The position numbers and the translations under genes are program-made. The notes under the pieces are model-generated. The model was given only the letters and a program-made list of their open reading frames with translations. It searched no databases and was not told the DNA's origin. From NCBI GenBank assembly GCA_002778195.1, contig PCDI01000003.1, positions 1,402,295 through 1,466,294 on the forward strand: DNA of 64,000 bases, given 5' to 3'. The stretch comes from Raffaelea ambrosiae. Lineage: Eukaryota > Ascomycota > Sordariomycetes > Ophiostomatales > Ophiostomataceae. Shown here in pieces: positions 21,934 to 34,417 of the stretch (positions are counted from its first letter, which is position 1; every line of letters begins with the position of its first letter).

Positions 21934-24900
21934 ATGGCTCCAGGTGCCATCTCGCCCGAGCGGGATGCTACCAATGCCATCGGCAGCCTGACCACCGCAT
22001 TCGACGACACTCTACGCTTCTATCTGAATGGCACGCGCGTTGTCCTCGATGAGATCGACCCTGAAGTGACCCTGCTCGAATACCTCCGCGGCATTGGCCT
22101 GACAGGCTCGAAGCTGTAAGCTGCCCTCCGCCGTTTTTGCGAAGCTTTTTTTTTTCTTTTTTTTCTTTTTTTCCTTTTTCGTTCTTCTCTTCCGTTTACT
22201 CTACATATTTCGACACTTTCCTTGCTTTCTCACTCCAAGACACCAATTTGTGATCAGCGACCATGATGAGCATGCTGATTGACATGCTCTAGTGGCTGCG
22301 GCGAAGGCGGATGCGGTGCTTGCACCGTCGTGGTGAGCCAGTACAACCCGACGACCAAGAAAATCTACCATGCGGCCGTGAACGCCTGTCTGGCGCCGTT
22401 GGCCAGCGTCGACGGCAAGCATGTTGTCACCATCGAAGGCATCGGCAATGTCAAGAAGCCCCATCCCGTGCAGGAGCGTATGGCCAAGGGCAATGGCAGC
22501 CAGTGTGGCTTCTGCACACCAGGCATCATCATGAGCCTCTACGCCCTGCTACGGAACAACGAAGCCCCTACCAAGCACGAAGTAGAAGAGGCTTTCGATG
22601 GCAACCTCTGCCGCTGTACCGGATACCGGTCCATTCTGGACGCGGCACATACCTTCACCAAAGAAGCTGCCCAGGAGGGCCTGGGATGTGCCAAGTCCGC
22701 AGCCAATGGCGGAAGCGGCTGCTGTATGGACAAGAACAACGGGGAGAACGGAGGCGGCTGCTGCAAACGACAAAAACTCGAAGACGAACAGCCGATCAAG
22801 CGGTTCACACCGCCGGGCTTCATCGAATACAACCCCGACACCGAGCTCATCTTCCCACCAGCGCTCAAGAAGCACGAGTTCCGACCCCTCTCGTTTGGCA
22901 ACAAGTGCAAGCGCTGGTACCGCCCTGTCACTCTTGGACAGCTTCTGGAAATCAAGAGCGTTTATCCCAAGGCCAAGATAATCGGTGGCAGCTCCGAGAC
23001 CCAGATCGAGATCAAGTTCAAGGCGCTCAGCTATCCGGTGTCTGTGTACGTCGGCGACATTCACGAGCTCCGTCAGTTCGCATACGACAACGACCACTTG
23101 AACATCGGCGGAAACATTACCCTTACTGACCTCGAGCACTTGGCCGAGGAGGCCGTCGAACACTATGGGCCAGCACGTGGCCAGGTTTTCGCTGCCATAA
23201 ACAAGCAGCTCAAGTACTTCGCCGGTCGCCAGATCCGCAATGTTGGCACGCCGGCTGGCAATCTTGTCACTGCGTCGCCCATTTCCGACTTGAACCCCGT
23301 TCTCATGGCCGCAGAAGCTGTGGTCATCGCCAAAACCATGGACAGAACTGGTCCCACTCCTGGCGTGGCCGAAATTGAGATCCCAATGTCTGGCTTCTTC
23401 CAGGGCTACCGACGCACAGCGATCTCGCCAGATGCCGTGCTAGCCGGCATCCGTATCCCGGCGACCCAGGAAAAGGGGGAGTACTTCCGCGCCTACAAGC
23501 AAGCCAAGCGCAAGGACGACGATATCGCTATCGTGACATCAGCAATGCGTGTTCGCCTGGATGCTGATGGCATTGTCGAGCAGTGCAACCTCGTCTATGG
23601 AGGTATGGCGCCGACTACGGTTTCGGCCAAGAAAGCCAATGAGTTCCTACAAGGCCGACGCTTCGCCGAGCTGGAGACTCTGGAGGGGACGATGAATGCT
23701 CTCGAACAAGACTTCAACCTGCCGTTCTCGGTACCTGGCGGTATGGCCTCGTACCGGAAGTCTTTGGCTTTGAGTCTCTTCTACCGTTTCTACCACGAAG
23801 TTATGGTCGAGCTTGGTGTACAGACCGAACTCGTGGACCGCGAATCGACGACTGAGATTGTGAGAGAGGTATCATCGGGAGACACTGATCGCGATGCCGC
23901 CAAGGGGTATGAGCAGGAGATTGTGGGCAAATCCAACCCGCACGTGGCGGCGCTGAAGCAAACAACTGGCGAGGCCCAGTACACCGACGACACTGCCCCA
24001 ATGGCGAACGAGCTGCACGGCTGTCTGGTCCTTACCAAAAAGGCGCATGCCCGCATTGTATCGATCGACTACGAGCCTGCTTTGGATATGCCTGGCGTTG
24101 TTGACATCATCGACCGGAAAGACATGCCTAGTGACGCTGCGAACCACTGGGGGGCGCCTAACTTTGACGAAGTCTTCTTTGCCGAGGACGAGATCTTCAC
24201 AGCTGGTCAACCGATCGCATTCGTCCTGGCGACGTCAGCGGCACGCGCTGCAGAAGCCGCCCGCGCCGTCAAAATCGAATACGAGGACTTGCCGGCCATA
24301 TTCACAATCGAAGAGGCCATCGAGCAGAAGAGCTTTTTCAACTACTACCGCGAGCTGAAGAAAGGTGATACAGAGGAAGCTTTCAGAAAGTGTGATTATG
24401 TCTTTACGGGCGATGCGCGTATGGGTGGCCAGGAGCACTTTTACTTCGAGACCAATGCGGCAGTTGCTGTTCCCAAGCACGAGGATGGCGAAATCGAGAT
24501 CTTTGCCAGCACTCAGAATCCCAATGAAGTGTACGTCCTGATGGAGTCTGGAAACATGTTCACTTCCCCCTGTTTCTAAGCTTTTTTTTTTCTGTTTTCC
24601 GCAGACTACTGACTTCCTTACAGACAAGCATTTGTGGCAAGAGTGTGTGATGTTCAGGCCAACAAGGTTGTGGTTCGCGTGAAGCGCCTTGGAGGCGGCT
24701 TTGGTGGCAAGGAGACTCGCTCGATCCAGCTTGCCGGCATCACAGCTCTTGCAGCGCAGAAGACCCAGCGTCCAGTGCGCTGCATGCTGACACGCGAGGA
24801 AGATATGGTGACGTCTGGTCAACGACACCCGTTTCTCAGTTACTGGAAGATGGGTGTTAACAAGGACGGCAAGATCCAGGCTCTGGATGCGGATATCTAC

Positions 24901-26400
24901 AACAACGGTGGCTGGTGCTGGGATCTGTCGGCCGCGGTGAACGAACGCGCCCTGTCGCACAGCGACGGCTGCTACTACATTCCTAATGTTCATGTTCGGG
25001 GCCGGATTTGTAAAACCAACACCATGTCAAACACAGCTTTCCGTGGGTTTGGCGGTCCACAAGGTCTGTTTGTCGCAGAAGTTTACATGTCTGAGGTGGC
25101 CGATCGTCTCGGTATCTCGGTGGAAGAGTTCCGCTCCATCAACATGTACAAGCCCGGGGAGGAAACGCATTTCAATCAGGATCTCGTGGATTGGCACGTG
25201 CCTCTGATGTACCAGCAAGTGCAGGACGAGACGGAATATGCTGCTCGCCATGCGGCTACGGTCGAGTTTAACAAGTCCCACCGCTGGCGCAAGCGCGGCA
25301 TGGCCATCGTGCCCACCAAGTTCGGCATTTCCTTCACGGCGCTTTGGCTCAACCAGGCAGGTGCTCTGGTTCACATCTATCACGACGGATCCATCTTGGT
25401 GGCCCATGGCGGCACGGAGATGGGCCAGGGTCTGCATACCAAGATGACCATGATAGCAGCCCAGGCGCTCAAGGTTCCACTGGACAATGTGTTCATCAGC
25501 GAGACATCGACGGTCACGGTGGCCAACGCATCGGCAACGGCAGCCTCAGCGTCCTCAGATCTCAACGGGTACGCTATCTACAATGCCTGCGAGCAGCTGA
25601 ACCAGCGACTGGCGCCGTACCGAGAGAAGCTCGGCCCCGACGCAACGATGAAGGAGCTTGCGCACGCGGCGTACTTCGACCGTGTCAACCTGTCGGCGCA
25701 GGGTTTCTACAAGACGCCCGAAATTGGCTTCTCGTGGGCCGAGAACAAGGGCAAGATGTTCTTTTATTTCACGCAGGGCGTGGCGGCAGCCGAGGTGGAA
25801 ATCGACACGCTGACGGGCACGTGGACATGTCTGCGCGCGGACGTCCTCATGGATGTGGGCCGGACCATCAACCCGGCCATTGACTACGGGCAAATCCAGG
25901 GCGCGTTTATGCAGGGCCTCGGCCTGTTCACGATGGAGGAGAGTCTGTGGCTGCGCGGCGGACCCATGGCGGGTCAGCTGTTCACGCGTGGGCCGGGCGC
26001 GTACAAAATACCCGGGTTCCGCGACGTGCCGCAGGTGTTCAACGTGAAGCTTCTCAAGGGCGTGGAGTGGAAGGAGCTACGGACGATCCAGCGCAGCCGT
26101 GGCGTGGGCGAGCCGCCGCTATTTATGGGCAGTTGCGTGTTCTTTGCGATCCGGGATGCGCTTAAGGCGGCGCGTGCCGAGTACGGCGTGATCGCGAAGA
26201 CGGTTGTGAGCATTCCCGAGAACGGGACTGAAAACGGGAATGCGAGCAGCGAGAAGATTGACAAGGACGAGGGCTTGCTTCGGCTGGTGAGCCCGGCGAC
26301 GCCGGAGCGGATTCGGCTGTCGTGCGTGGACCCGATCATGCAACGGGCGCGCGTAGAGCCCAAGGCTGGTGAAAAGAGCTTCTTTATCAGCATCAGCTAA
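21934..26400 (+). CDS. xdh: Xanthine dehydrogenase (purine hydroxylase I)
   Basis: Exons 21934-22115, 22293-24530 and 24624-26400; introns 177 and 93 bp; 1398 residues. The molybdo-flavoenzyme oxidises hypoxanthine to xanthine and urate in purine catabolism. Order: plant-type [2Fe-2S] domain (LGCGEGGCGACTVV across the first junction), the second [2Fe-2S] domain (QCGFCTPGIIM, NLCRCTGYRSIL), FAD-binding domain (IIGGSSETQIE, NVGTPAGNL), then Moco domains (RLGGGFGGKE, FRGFGGPQG, GGTEMGQGLHTKM, catalytic Glu in GVGEPP). A Cys/Gly-rich linker (GCCMDKNNGENGGGCC) sits between the iron-sulphur and FAD domains, as in other fungal enzymes. The second intron uses donor GTACGT after ...NPNEV, restoring VQAFVARV. 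Cytosolic; no targeting sequence. The length is normal and no residues seem missing. Confidence 0.96.
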
Positions 26401-29400
26401 GGCAGAGAGGAAAGACCGGCTGGAGGTGGTGGGATCGGTGGCATGGATGGATTATTGGATGAAAGGATCGCAACGTCTGGCTGCATCGGAGTACGGGAGC
26501 CATCACAAATTGGATACCAACAAACTGGATGAATGGATGGCAGAGTTTGGGATGGGTCTGAGTTACTACTATGTATGAGTGTCATTTATGGTGCATTGAT
26601 CTTCTTCTGTTAGGTACGTAGGTTGGCATCATGGCTTAGTCAATGTTTTTGTATGCGTATTTTTTTTTGCCGGTTATATTCTTCCCGTTTTTGGTTGTCG
26701 AGGACGGCTATCTTCTGAGGCTACTCGCACATCCGTGTCGCATGACACTGATGACGCTTCCACACGGCCGCAATGGCGGTGTAGCAACGCGCGACAAGAA
26801 CCAGGCACTTCGCGAAGCGCCGCAAGGCACGGCAGTCCTCTTTTTTTTTCTTTTTTTTTCTTGGATGGTTGTTTAATGGAAGCCGGGATTGGATGACGTA
26901 CCTTGAGGGGGGGGGGGGGGGAAACCAGGGGTGTCACACGGCAAGCTACCATAGGCTGAGCGTATTTCTGGGATTTATATGCAGAGGCAATTGGAGAGGT
27001 AATTAACGGACAGTCTGTATCTTGCAGAAGTGAGTGAGTGAGTGAGTGTGTGTGTGTGGCACGGCAGACGTGGAATCTGGATTCGGGGTGGGAAGCGAGC
27101 CAAAAACAGACTTTTGGGAATGTGCATGCGAAGGCTGTAAATTTGAACTGCTGATGGTGGAATATTTTCTTCTTCTTCTCAAGAATGCCTGCAAAATATC
27201 TCAGTTGCAGGAGATGAATATGAGCTGATACGCTGTCGCATTTGAGCAAAAAGGTTGGTTGCATTGGGCATGTCGGGTGAGCAGCGAGCGAGCCGACAAG
27301 ACAGATAGCAGTAGTACGCCCGGAGGTGGCCTGGCCTGGCCAGGGACCGGGTCCGGGACCCAGCGCTTCTTAGGAGCCCCCGAAAAAGCAAAAAAGTGCC
27401 ACCGACAGGCCGCAGGAGGAAAAAGCAAAACGGGCGCTGAAGAAGAAGGCAAGAAAATATCATGACATGAGGAGAGGGTAGAAAGACAGTGCGGGAATGC
27501 ACAGCACATACTCGCACGGAATACATACCCGCCAGGCCGATCTTGGCAAGCACTAAGGCTTAGTGGGAGGCTGTCGAACGAGAAAAGCTCGAAAAGTGAG
27601 CTCATATTACGGCGCAACTTTGGGGGGGGGCGTGGACAATCAGAAGCGTTGGCCCTCGGCAACAAAGAAGCCGACCGACAGGAGCGCTCGAGGACGAGAG
27701 GTAGAGAAGCCGACGAGCGCGGCCGAGGAGGTAGGGCGCGGCAGCGAGGTACTCCAGGAAAACCTCTATTAGTTATACCAGTACTGTCCTTTTCCGGAAA
27801 CCGAGTCTGGGCTTGCTCCAAATACCCGGCATGGCAATGATGGTCATTCAGGGAAGGCGCAAACGAGCGGGTATTCGCTCGTTTTGCAGTTCTCTGGGGG
27901 TGGGGCTCCCCTCTTTTATTTCTGGGATCAGTGGATGGCCGCAGCGTGCCTGCCCATCCGGGACGTTCGACTGTAAGATACGAGAGGACGAGTCCATGGG
28001 GCTTTACATAGCAAGAATAAAAAAGGGAAAGTATCTTGCATTGTCCGGCAGCCGGAGAGATGCAACTACAGGCTAGTGAATACATGCGCGCGATTCTTGC
28101 GTAGCAGTCGTCGGTGGTGTCTATTTTCCGCCTAGAAGTCCGCCTAGAAGTCCGCCTGTCGTCCAACAACTAGCACATACAATAATGCCACACAACCACA
28201 CCTCATAGCATTACATTCTGCGCCGTTCTATTCGGCTGGCCTTCCCCAAAACGCAACGTCCGCTGGTCTGGGTCGCTGGCTGGGTCGTTGGACTGGGTCC
28301 CGGTTTTCAGTTGTCCATTGGCGTCGTCGTGATTTGCTCACGCGAGGAAAAAGACGATCCTTTCAGCACAGCACTATTATTGCCCTTTTGCGCCCGCCCC
28401 TTGTTTCTTTCTTTTTGCGTTTTATTTTTTTCCCTGCTTTTTATTACTCTTTTTTATTCTTTTTAAAGCCTCCTGTCCTCCCTTCCAGCCGCGCCAACCC
28501 GCTCGCCCGCACCAGACATCGCAACCTCAATCAATTGGACGCCGTGCCTGTGCATCACCGACTATGAGCGACTCGGCAGCCGATTGACCTTTTCCTTCCT
28601 CTCCTTCTGAACGAGCAACCAGTCGCGCATCCCGATCCACTGCCGGAAATCGTCCCCCTTCCTGAGCGCCTCCGCCTCCCTGTCGCCCACGCCCCCCCAT
28701 CTTCTGTCCCCCGCCTTTTGGGGCAAACCTACCCCCCCAGCTTCCTTTTTTTTTATAAAAAAAAACGTACAGGTCTTGCATACATTGTGCCTTGGTCCCT
28801 TTTTTCTGCTTCTTGAAACGACCGAACACGAGCTTTCCGGTGCGCGCGTGCTCACGTTCACCTGCAAACACCCGCATCGTACTGCCGGCGCAAACAAGAG
28901 AAAACGCCCAAGACGACGAGGAACAATTTCCAGAACAATTCCCAGAACAGTTACCATAGAGAGAGAGAGAGAGAAGGGAACAGTTAGCGAAGCTCCACCA
29001 GCTGGCCATCCATTTTGCGTAACCATACATACGTACATACTACATACACACAACCTATTTGCGCCCACCCCCCTCGCAGAGTGCGGCAGCCTCAGCACGA
29101 CACAGCCATCAAGCAAACCACCACCAGGTGTTGGCTGGGACGAGCGCCCTCCGCTGCTGGGCGGATCCAATGGGACCGAGGCTTGCGTGGCCCGAGCTAG
29201 AGACAGCAGAAGCAGAAGACGATCTTGTCTGCGCACGAAAGGGGTGAGCGCGTAGGAGACACGCCCCGGGGCAGACGACTCGAGGAAAAGACAGGCGGAC
29301 GACCAAGGCGACTAAGCGAGCACGCGAGCAAGTGGCCAAACGAGTAACGAGCAAGCGCGAACACGAAGAAGGCGAGCACACGACGAGCACACGAGCGACC

Positions 29401-29867
29401 GAAGAGCAGCATAGACCAGCGACGACGACCCAGGGGGCCTGGGAAGCCACACGGCCTTGCAAGCGAAAGCAAAGAAGTCGCAGAGGACGCACAAACAACA
29501 GACGGCGAAGACCGAACAACCGATACGGCAGACGAACCTGGCGAGCGAGGACGACCAGCAGTCGAGACGACAAGCCAGTCAGTCACACGGGACCGAGCGA
29601 TACAGACGAGCGAACCAGACGAGCGAACGAACGCGAGGCGAAAAGACACGCGGGACCCCCCAAGTCGCGCAAGAGCCCGAAGGACGCACAAAAAAAGAAA
29701 CCCCCCAACTACCCGTTTTGTTTTGTCGACGCACACGCGCAGCGCACACACCGAAGCGCGCGAGGGCGTGAGCGGGGAGGAATACCGAGGTTGACCGAGG
29801 TGGAATAGCCGGTGGAAGAAGGACCCCCCGGGCTTGGGAACGGCAGACAGGCCTCAGAGCACAAACC
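26401..29867. other. 3.5 kb non-coding stretch, 3' of xanthine dehydrogenase and long 5' region of the AcuM-like gene
   Basis: No credible gene. It contains T8-T9 tracts, a G15 run at 26907-26921, a GT/GA microsatellite at about 27030-27057, a tandem 12-mer at 28129-28152 and an AG microsatellite near 28961-28975. At its right end lies a T-poor block (29281-29700). Long minus-strand ORFs (27201-28169, 28562-29236) are composition artefacts: low complexity, no family resemblance, no splice logic. Confidence 0.55.
28129..28152. repeat. Tandem duplicate of a 12-mer
   Basis: CGCCTAGAAGTC occurs twice in tandem and is followed by a third partial copy (CGCCTGTC). Confidence 0.85.
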
Positions 29868-32800
29868 ATGGACAAGGAACACCTCGTCCACAAGACGGCC
29901 ACCCGCATTGCGCCTGCGGTCGGCAACAGCAGCAGCAATGCCGCGGACGTCAAGACGGAGAGCAATGGCACCGGCGCCGCTGCTGCCGGGACAGGCCACA
30001 GCCGGCACGGCAACGGCACGACCATCAAGTCCAAGGCCATTGCGGCCTCGGTCGACGGCGATGCCGCGCGCACACCCAAGAAGCGGCGCAAAGTGAACCA
30101 TGGTAGGTTTCTTTGGTTTTTTTTTTTTTTTTTGGTTGATGGACGTGTTTGCGCTCTTCCTTGTCTCGTTTCCTTTGTTCCTGTGGCGGTTTCTCGGCCG
30201 TCCTGCAGCTGCGCATTTCGTGCGCCATGGGGAGCTTGCCTCGTGCCTCTCTCTGTTGCATCTACATGCGTTTGCCCTGCTCCTCGCATGCATTGTGCTG
30301 CTACACACGGCTGCTGGTGCTGGTGCTGGTGCTGGTGCTTTTGCTGGTGGTTGTACGGGCGGACTGGCTGCAGCTCGCCTGCAGCGTCGTGCAGCTTGCT
30401 CGTTGCGCAAAGAAATGTGCACCCCTCTCCCTTTACCAGCTCTCTCGAGCACACAGCACAGGACCACCACGCCTGCCGCCTCCTCAAAAGAGGCGTCGGC
30501 GCGCCCTGGTGTTTGCTGTAGGGACACGCCTGCCGATGCTGATGTATGGGCTGCGCACGACTTCTTTCTGCACAGCTGTGCGATGCCGCCTCTCCTGATC
30601 CTCCCGCCCCCCCCTTGTTTATTTTGCCTTCTTCTTTTCATATCTTGCCTTGGCTTTGGTCTGTTCGAAGCTGACAACCCCTGCTCTGACATACAGCTTG
30701 TGTCTACTGCCGCCGATCCGTAAGTTGTCCTGCTCCTTTTCGTTTGCCAATCTCCTGCCATGGCTGGCCTCCATGCCCTTTCCCAGGGTTGTGAGTGCGT
30801 GGGGGAACAATTGGATCTGTGCGGGTGGCTGCTTCTCGTGATGCGCCTGCGCAAACACCTCCTCCAAGAGTGAACGGGCTTGCGCTCTCGCCTCCCCCCC
30901 CCTTCCCTTCTCTCCCCATCTTACCCAGAGAGTGCTCCTGCATGCTGGCTGCATGCGACAGCCGGGAGAAACTCGGTGGGGGCAGGAAGCGTTCGCATAC
31001 GCGCCGACCCGCCGTGAAGACAGCGGACAGCTCCCGGTTCTTCCTTTATAGGACAGAGACCGGCTACTGTGCCTGTCTCTCGATAGGCTGGGCTGTGCTC
31101 TCGTGCTCTTCTGGGGAGGGTGTTCGCGACGAGGTGGAAGCCGCACAGATGCCTACTCGTTGCCGTTTATACGCTTTCCACTCTTTTACTCTTCTGCTCT
31201 TGTCGATTCCTTTTGCTAACTGTGTTTTGCGCAGCACATGACTTGTGATCTGGTATGTATTAGCTGTTGCGGCCCGTTCTTCCACATCTTGTTGCGGTCT
31301 CTCCCGTCTTCACACCACTCTGTGCCGTGGGCTTTCGTTTGCTTCCTATTTCTCTCGAGCTTGTCCTCCCACACTCCGTCCATGCTTCCTTATTTCTTTT
31401 TTTTTTCTTTTTTTTTCTTTTGCCCGACGTCGTATACCTTATGTCTGCAATTTCTCAGGGCCAGTCCTAATGCTGGTCCTGCCTGGAGTGTAACTCGGCA
31501 GCATTGGCTTTGATAGTCGGCTTGCTTTTTTTTTTCTTTTTTTTTTGCCTCTCTTCTCTTGCCTGCATTCTGCGGCACCTTCTCCCTTGCCTCCTAGAAA
31601 GCTAGTATTTCTCATGCCGCTCTTTCACGTTCCTTGCTGCTGACGCTGCCGTGTCCAAGGAACGACCATGCACCCGGTGTATCAAGCGGAACATTGGCCA
31701 TCTTTGCCACGACGAGCCACGCGACTCCGACTCCCGCAAAACCAAGAGCGTCGTGGGCACCTCCATCGCCGACGAATCAGAAGACTTCAACGAGCGCCGC
31801 CGGTCTCTCGAGCAGAAGACGGCCAGCTCCATGCGGCCTCCGTCCTTGGACGCTGCCAAGTCAGCGTTTAACGCGACCGTCCTGGGTCAGGCAAATCCAT
31901 TACAACTTGTGCGACCCGGCCAGGTTTCTGGGATGCAGCCTAATCTCTTGGGGTCCAGTGACGTGAGCCAGCGTACGTGATTCGATTTCATCTTGCCCTT
32001 TGTTTTTGTTTGTCTCTGTTTCCGCGCCGTTTCCCCGTTCCCATCAGCTCTTGTCCTCCGTTTCCTACTCTCCGCAAAAGCTGCGTTGTTTGCCTTGCAT
32101 TTGTTTGGTTGAACACAATCCTCCTTTTCGATCATGCCATCTCTGTCAACCGCCAACGACGATTCCTATTTACCCCTTGATGTGAATGAGGGAAAGCAAA
32201 ACTGCTACTTAGCTTCAGCAACATTCACACTCCTTTAAACTCCTCCCTGACAACCTCTTGATCTAAATCTAATCTGGCACATCTGCCTCTTGTTAGTTGC
32301 TGGATTCTCCGATGCCTGGTTGACGGCCCAGAACCACTTTCACGACATGCATAACCACAACAGCTACATGATCGTCCCCGAAGTCAGTGGTGAACTGCAG
32401 TTTCTTAACGACTTCCTGCAGAGCAGCATGGTCGACGATGCCGCCTACGTATCTGATGACCAGAACAACCACTTGCTACGCAGCGCTCCGCCCGACGTGT
32501 CTACGAGCTTCCTTACGAGCGGTTCCGGTCCCGACGGCAGCGCGAACAAGGCGGCCAGCACTAACCACATGGACGGCGACGCCGATGCGAGCACCGCCAC
32601 TGGTCTGCTGCCGCCAAGCGCGTTAACAGGCCCCATGCTGCCACCGGGGACAGCGGGTGGCTCCATTGTTGACAGAGGCACGACCCCGGGTCCTGCCACA
32701 CCGTCACGCGGCGGTGCCACTGGTGGTCCAGCTGACAAGGCGCGCGACTACTACCTCCAGGCAGCCGACCCATCAGGCAACGACACGCCGGAGCAGCGCA

Positions 32801-33535
32801 TGTCTGACCTGCTTAAAGCCAAGTACGACGCAGGACTGCTCAAGCCGTTCAACTACGTCAAGGGCTACGCCCGCCTCAATGCGTATCTCGACAGCCACAA
32901 GATCGCGCCGGCCTCCAAACAAAAGATTCTGCGGCAGCTCGACCGTTTTCGGCCAAAGTTCCGCGAGAAGATGCAGGCCCTGACCGATCTGGAGCTCATC
33001 TACGTCGAGATGTGGTTCGAGAAGACGCTGATGGAGTACGATCGTGTGTTTGCCAGCATGGCTGTGCCGGCCTGCTGCTGGCGCCGCACGGGCGAGATCT
33101 TCCGCGGCAACAAGGAGATGGCTGAGCTGGTGCATGTGCCAGTGGAGAGTCTGCGAGATGTAGGTCCAATGCTTAAGCTTTTCCTTCACTTGCTCTGGTG
33201 ATGGTGTGCTGACGATCCTAGGGCAATATTTCCCTCCACGAAATTCTTACCGAAGAGTCCCTCGTCCGCTACTGGGAAGAGTTTGGCACGGTCGCCTTCG
33301 ACACGCAGCACGACACCCTTATTACCTTTTGTTCCCTCAAAAGCCCTAGCAGCCCCTCCAGCGAGCCGATCAAGTGCTGCTTCTCGCTCAAGATCCGTAG
33401 AGACGATCACAAGATGTAGGTTCTTTCCCGTCATCCATGCCACAGACCCAGCGCGCGTTGCTAACGCTTCATTCTTCGTCCAGTCCAAGCTTGATTGTTG
33501 GAAACTTCTTACCTTACGACCCGATCAACAACTGA
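29868..33535 (+). CDS. acuM: Zn2Cys6 transcription factor with PAS domain, AcuM/Rds2-like gluconeogenesis regulator
   Basis: Exons 29868-30102, 30697-30719, 31235-31252, 31660-31972, 32297-33159, 33222-33415 and 33484-33535; 565 residues. A basic PKKRRKVNH (possible NLS) leads into the zinc cluster at 80-108: ACVYCRRS / HMTCDL / ERPCTRCIKRNIGHLC, spacing C-x2-C-x6-C-x5-C-x2-C-x8-C. The cluster is spread over four exons, two of them 23 and 18 bp, separated by unusually long introns (594, 515 and 407 bp). The C-terminal half holds the family domain (GLLKPFNYVKGYARLNAY) and a PAS fold (ACCWRRTGEIFRGNKEMA), ending IVGNFLPYDPINN. AcuK/AcuM-type proteins activate gluconeogenic genes and, in some species, iron acquisition. 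I favour AcuM over AcuK because AcuK/Ert1 clusters read ACFACQRAHLTC; that is recollection of the family, not a search. Confidence 0.88.
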
Positions 33536-34417
33536 GCCGGGCTCCCGTACATATTGCATATGCCGACGTATTGCTTTGATAGCCTTACAAGGGCCTGGCG
33601 CTCGTGAGAACCCAGTCACAATACCCCCTTTTTGAATTCCTGTTTTGCCGTTTGCGTTTTCACCATTCTTTTCCTCTTCTTGGATCACAAATGAGGAACG
33701 TCTTTCGCCCTATAGGCGCTATGTTGCCATCATGGATCGAAGAAACATACTCTTTTCTTCCCCGCAACGGGACATACTGTATATTTTCTTGTATATCGGT
33801 TGTTCTGGGGAAGGACTCCGTATTTTTTGGTCTTTGCCCCCTTTTTTTGTATACAACTTCTTGTCGCTTTTCTGCAAACCAAAACAAAAAAAAAGCCGTC
33901 GAGGGCTGCCAAGCCGAGGCTGTTGGGTTGGCGTTTTTCGGATTCTGGGTTCTTCATTTATTATCATGGTCTTGCACTAAACAAAAAAGCAAAGGAGAAC
34001 AAGTATTCTTTGTCTCGCACGAAAACAAAGTCCACATAAAGCCATTCTCTGTGCCCGTCCTGTCATATCGTTGCACCTTTGTCCGTCCGTGATTCTCTGT
34101 ATTTCGTGTAGAGTTGGGGAAGGCGCGATCTTGGATCGCTACCCACAATTGCCCTTTGTTATTGTAGGTCAACCTACGGCAAGAACCATGGTCGCACTTT
34201 CCCTCCCTCGTGACCCTTCCATTCCCTATTCGCGCTGCCACTCCATACTTCCTCCGACCTGGTGCAAAAATGTTTTGTGGAGGCAAAAGAATCATACTCT
34301 CGTCCGCCCTCCTCTTCACCACTGAGGATTCTATCGTCAACCAGTTCTAGTTCTCGCCAGACGACGCTTTCGCCAGTTCGGATTCACATCTTGATTTCTG
34401 CTTTCTGCAGAGACGCA
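33536..34417. other. Tandem intergenic region between the AcuM-like gene and the ZIP4-like gene
   Basis: 3' untranslated region of the first gene and promoter of the second. The local ORFs have no coding character. The frame of the ZIP4-like start codon stays open upstream to about 34262, so a longer N-terminus cannot be excluded. Confidence 0.45.

Noticed and set aside
27201..28169. 322-codon minus-strand open frame in the gap after xanthine dehydrogenase
   Set aside because: Low-complexity Arg/Ser/Pro translation, no domain, no upstream promoter logic, no splice extension; explained by GC content.
29332..29808. 158-codon plus-strand open frame in the T-poor block
   Set aside because: No ATG start; the Arg/Thr/Lys composition simply follows from the lack of T. 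Treated as leader sequence.
29709..30854. 381-codon minus-strand frame over the first exons of the AcuM-like gene
   Set aside because: Antisense to the zinc-cluster exons and their introns; no recognisable domain.
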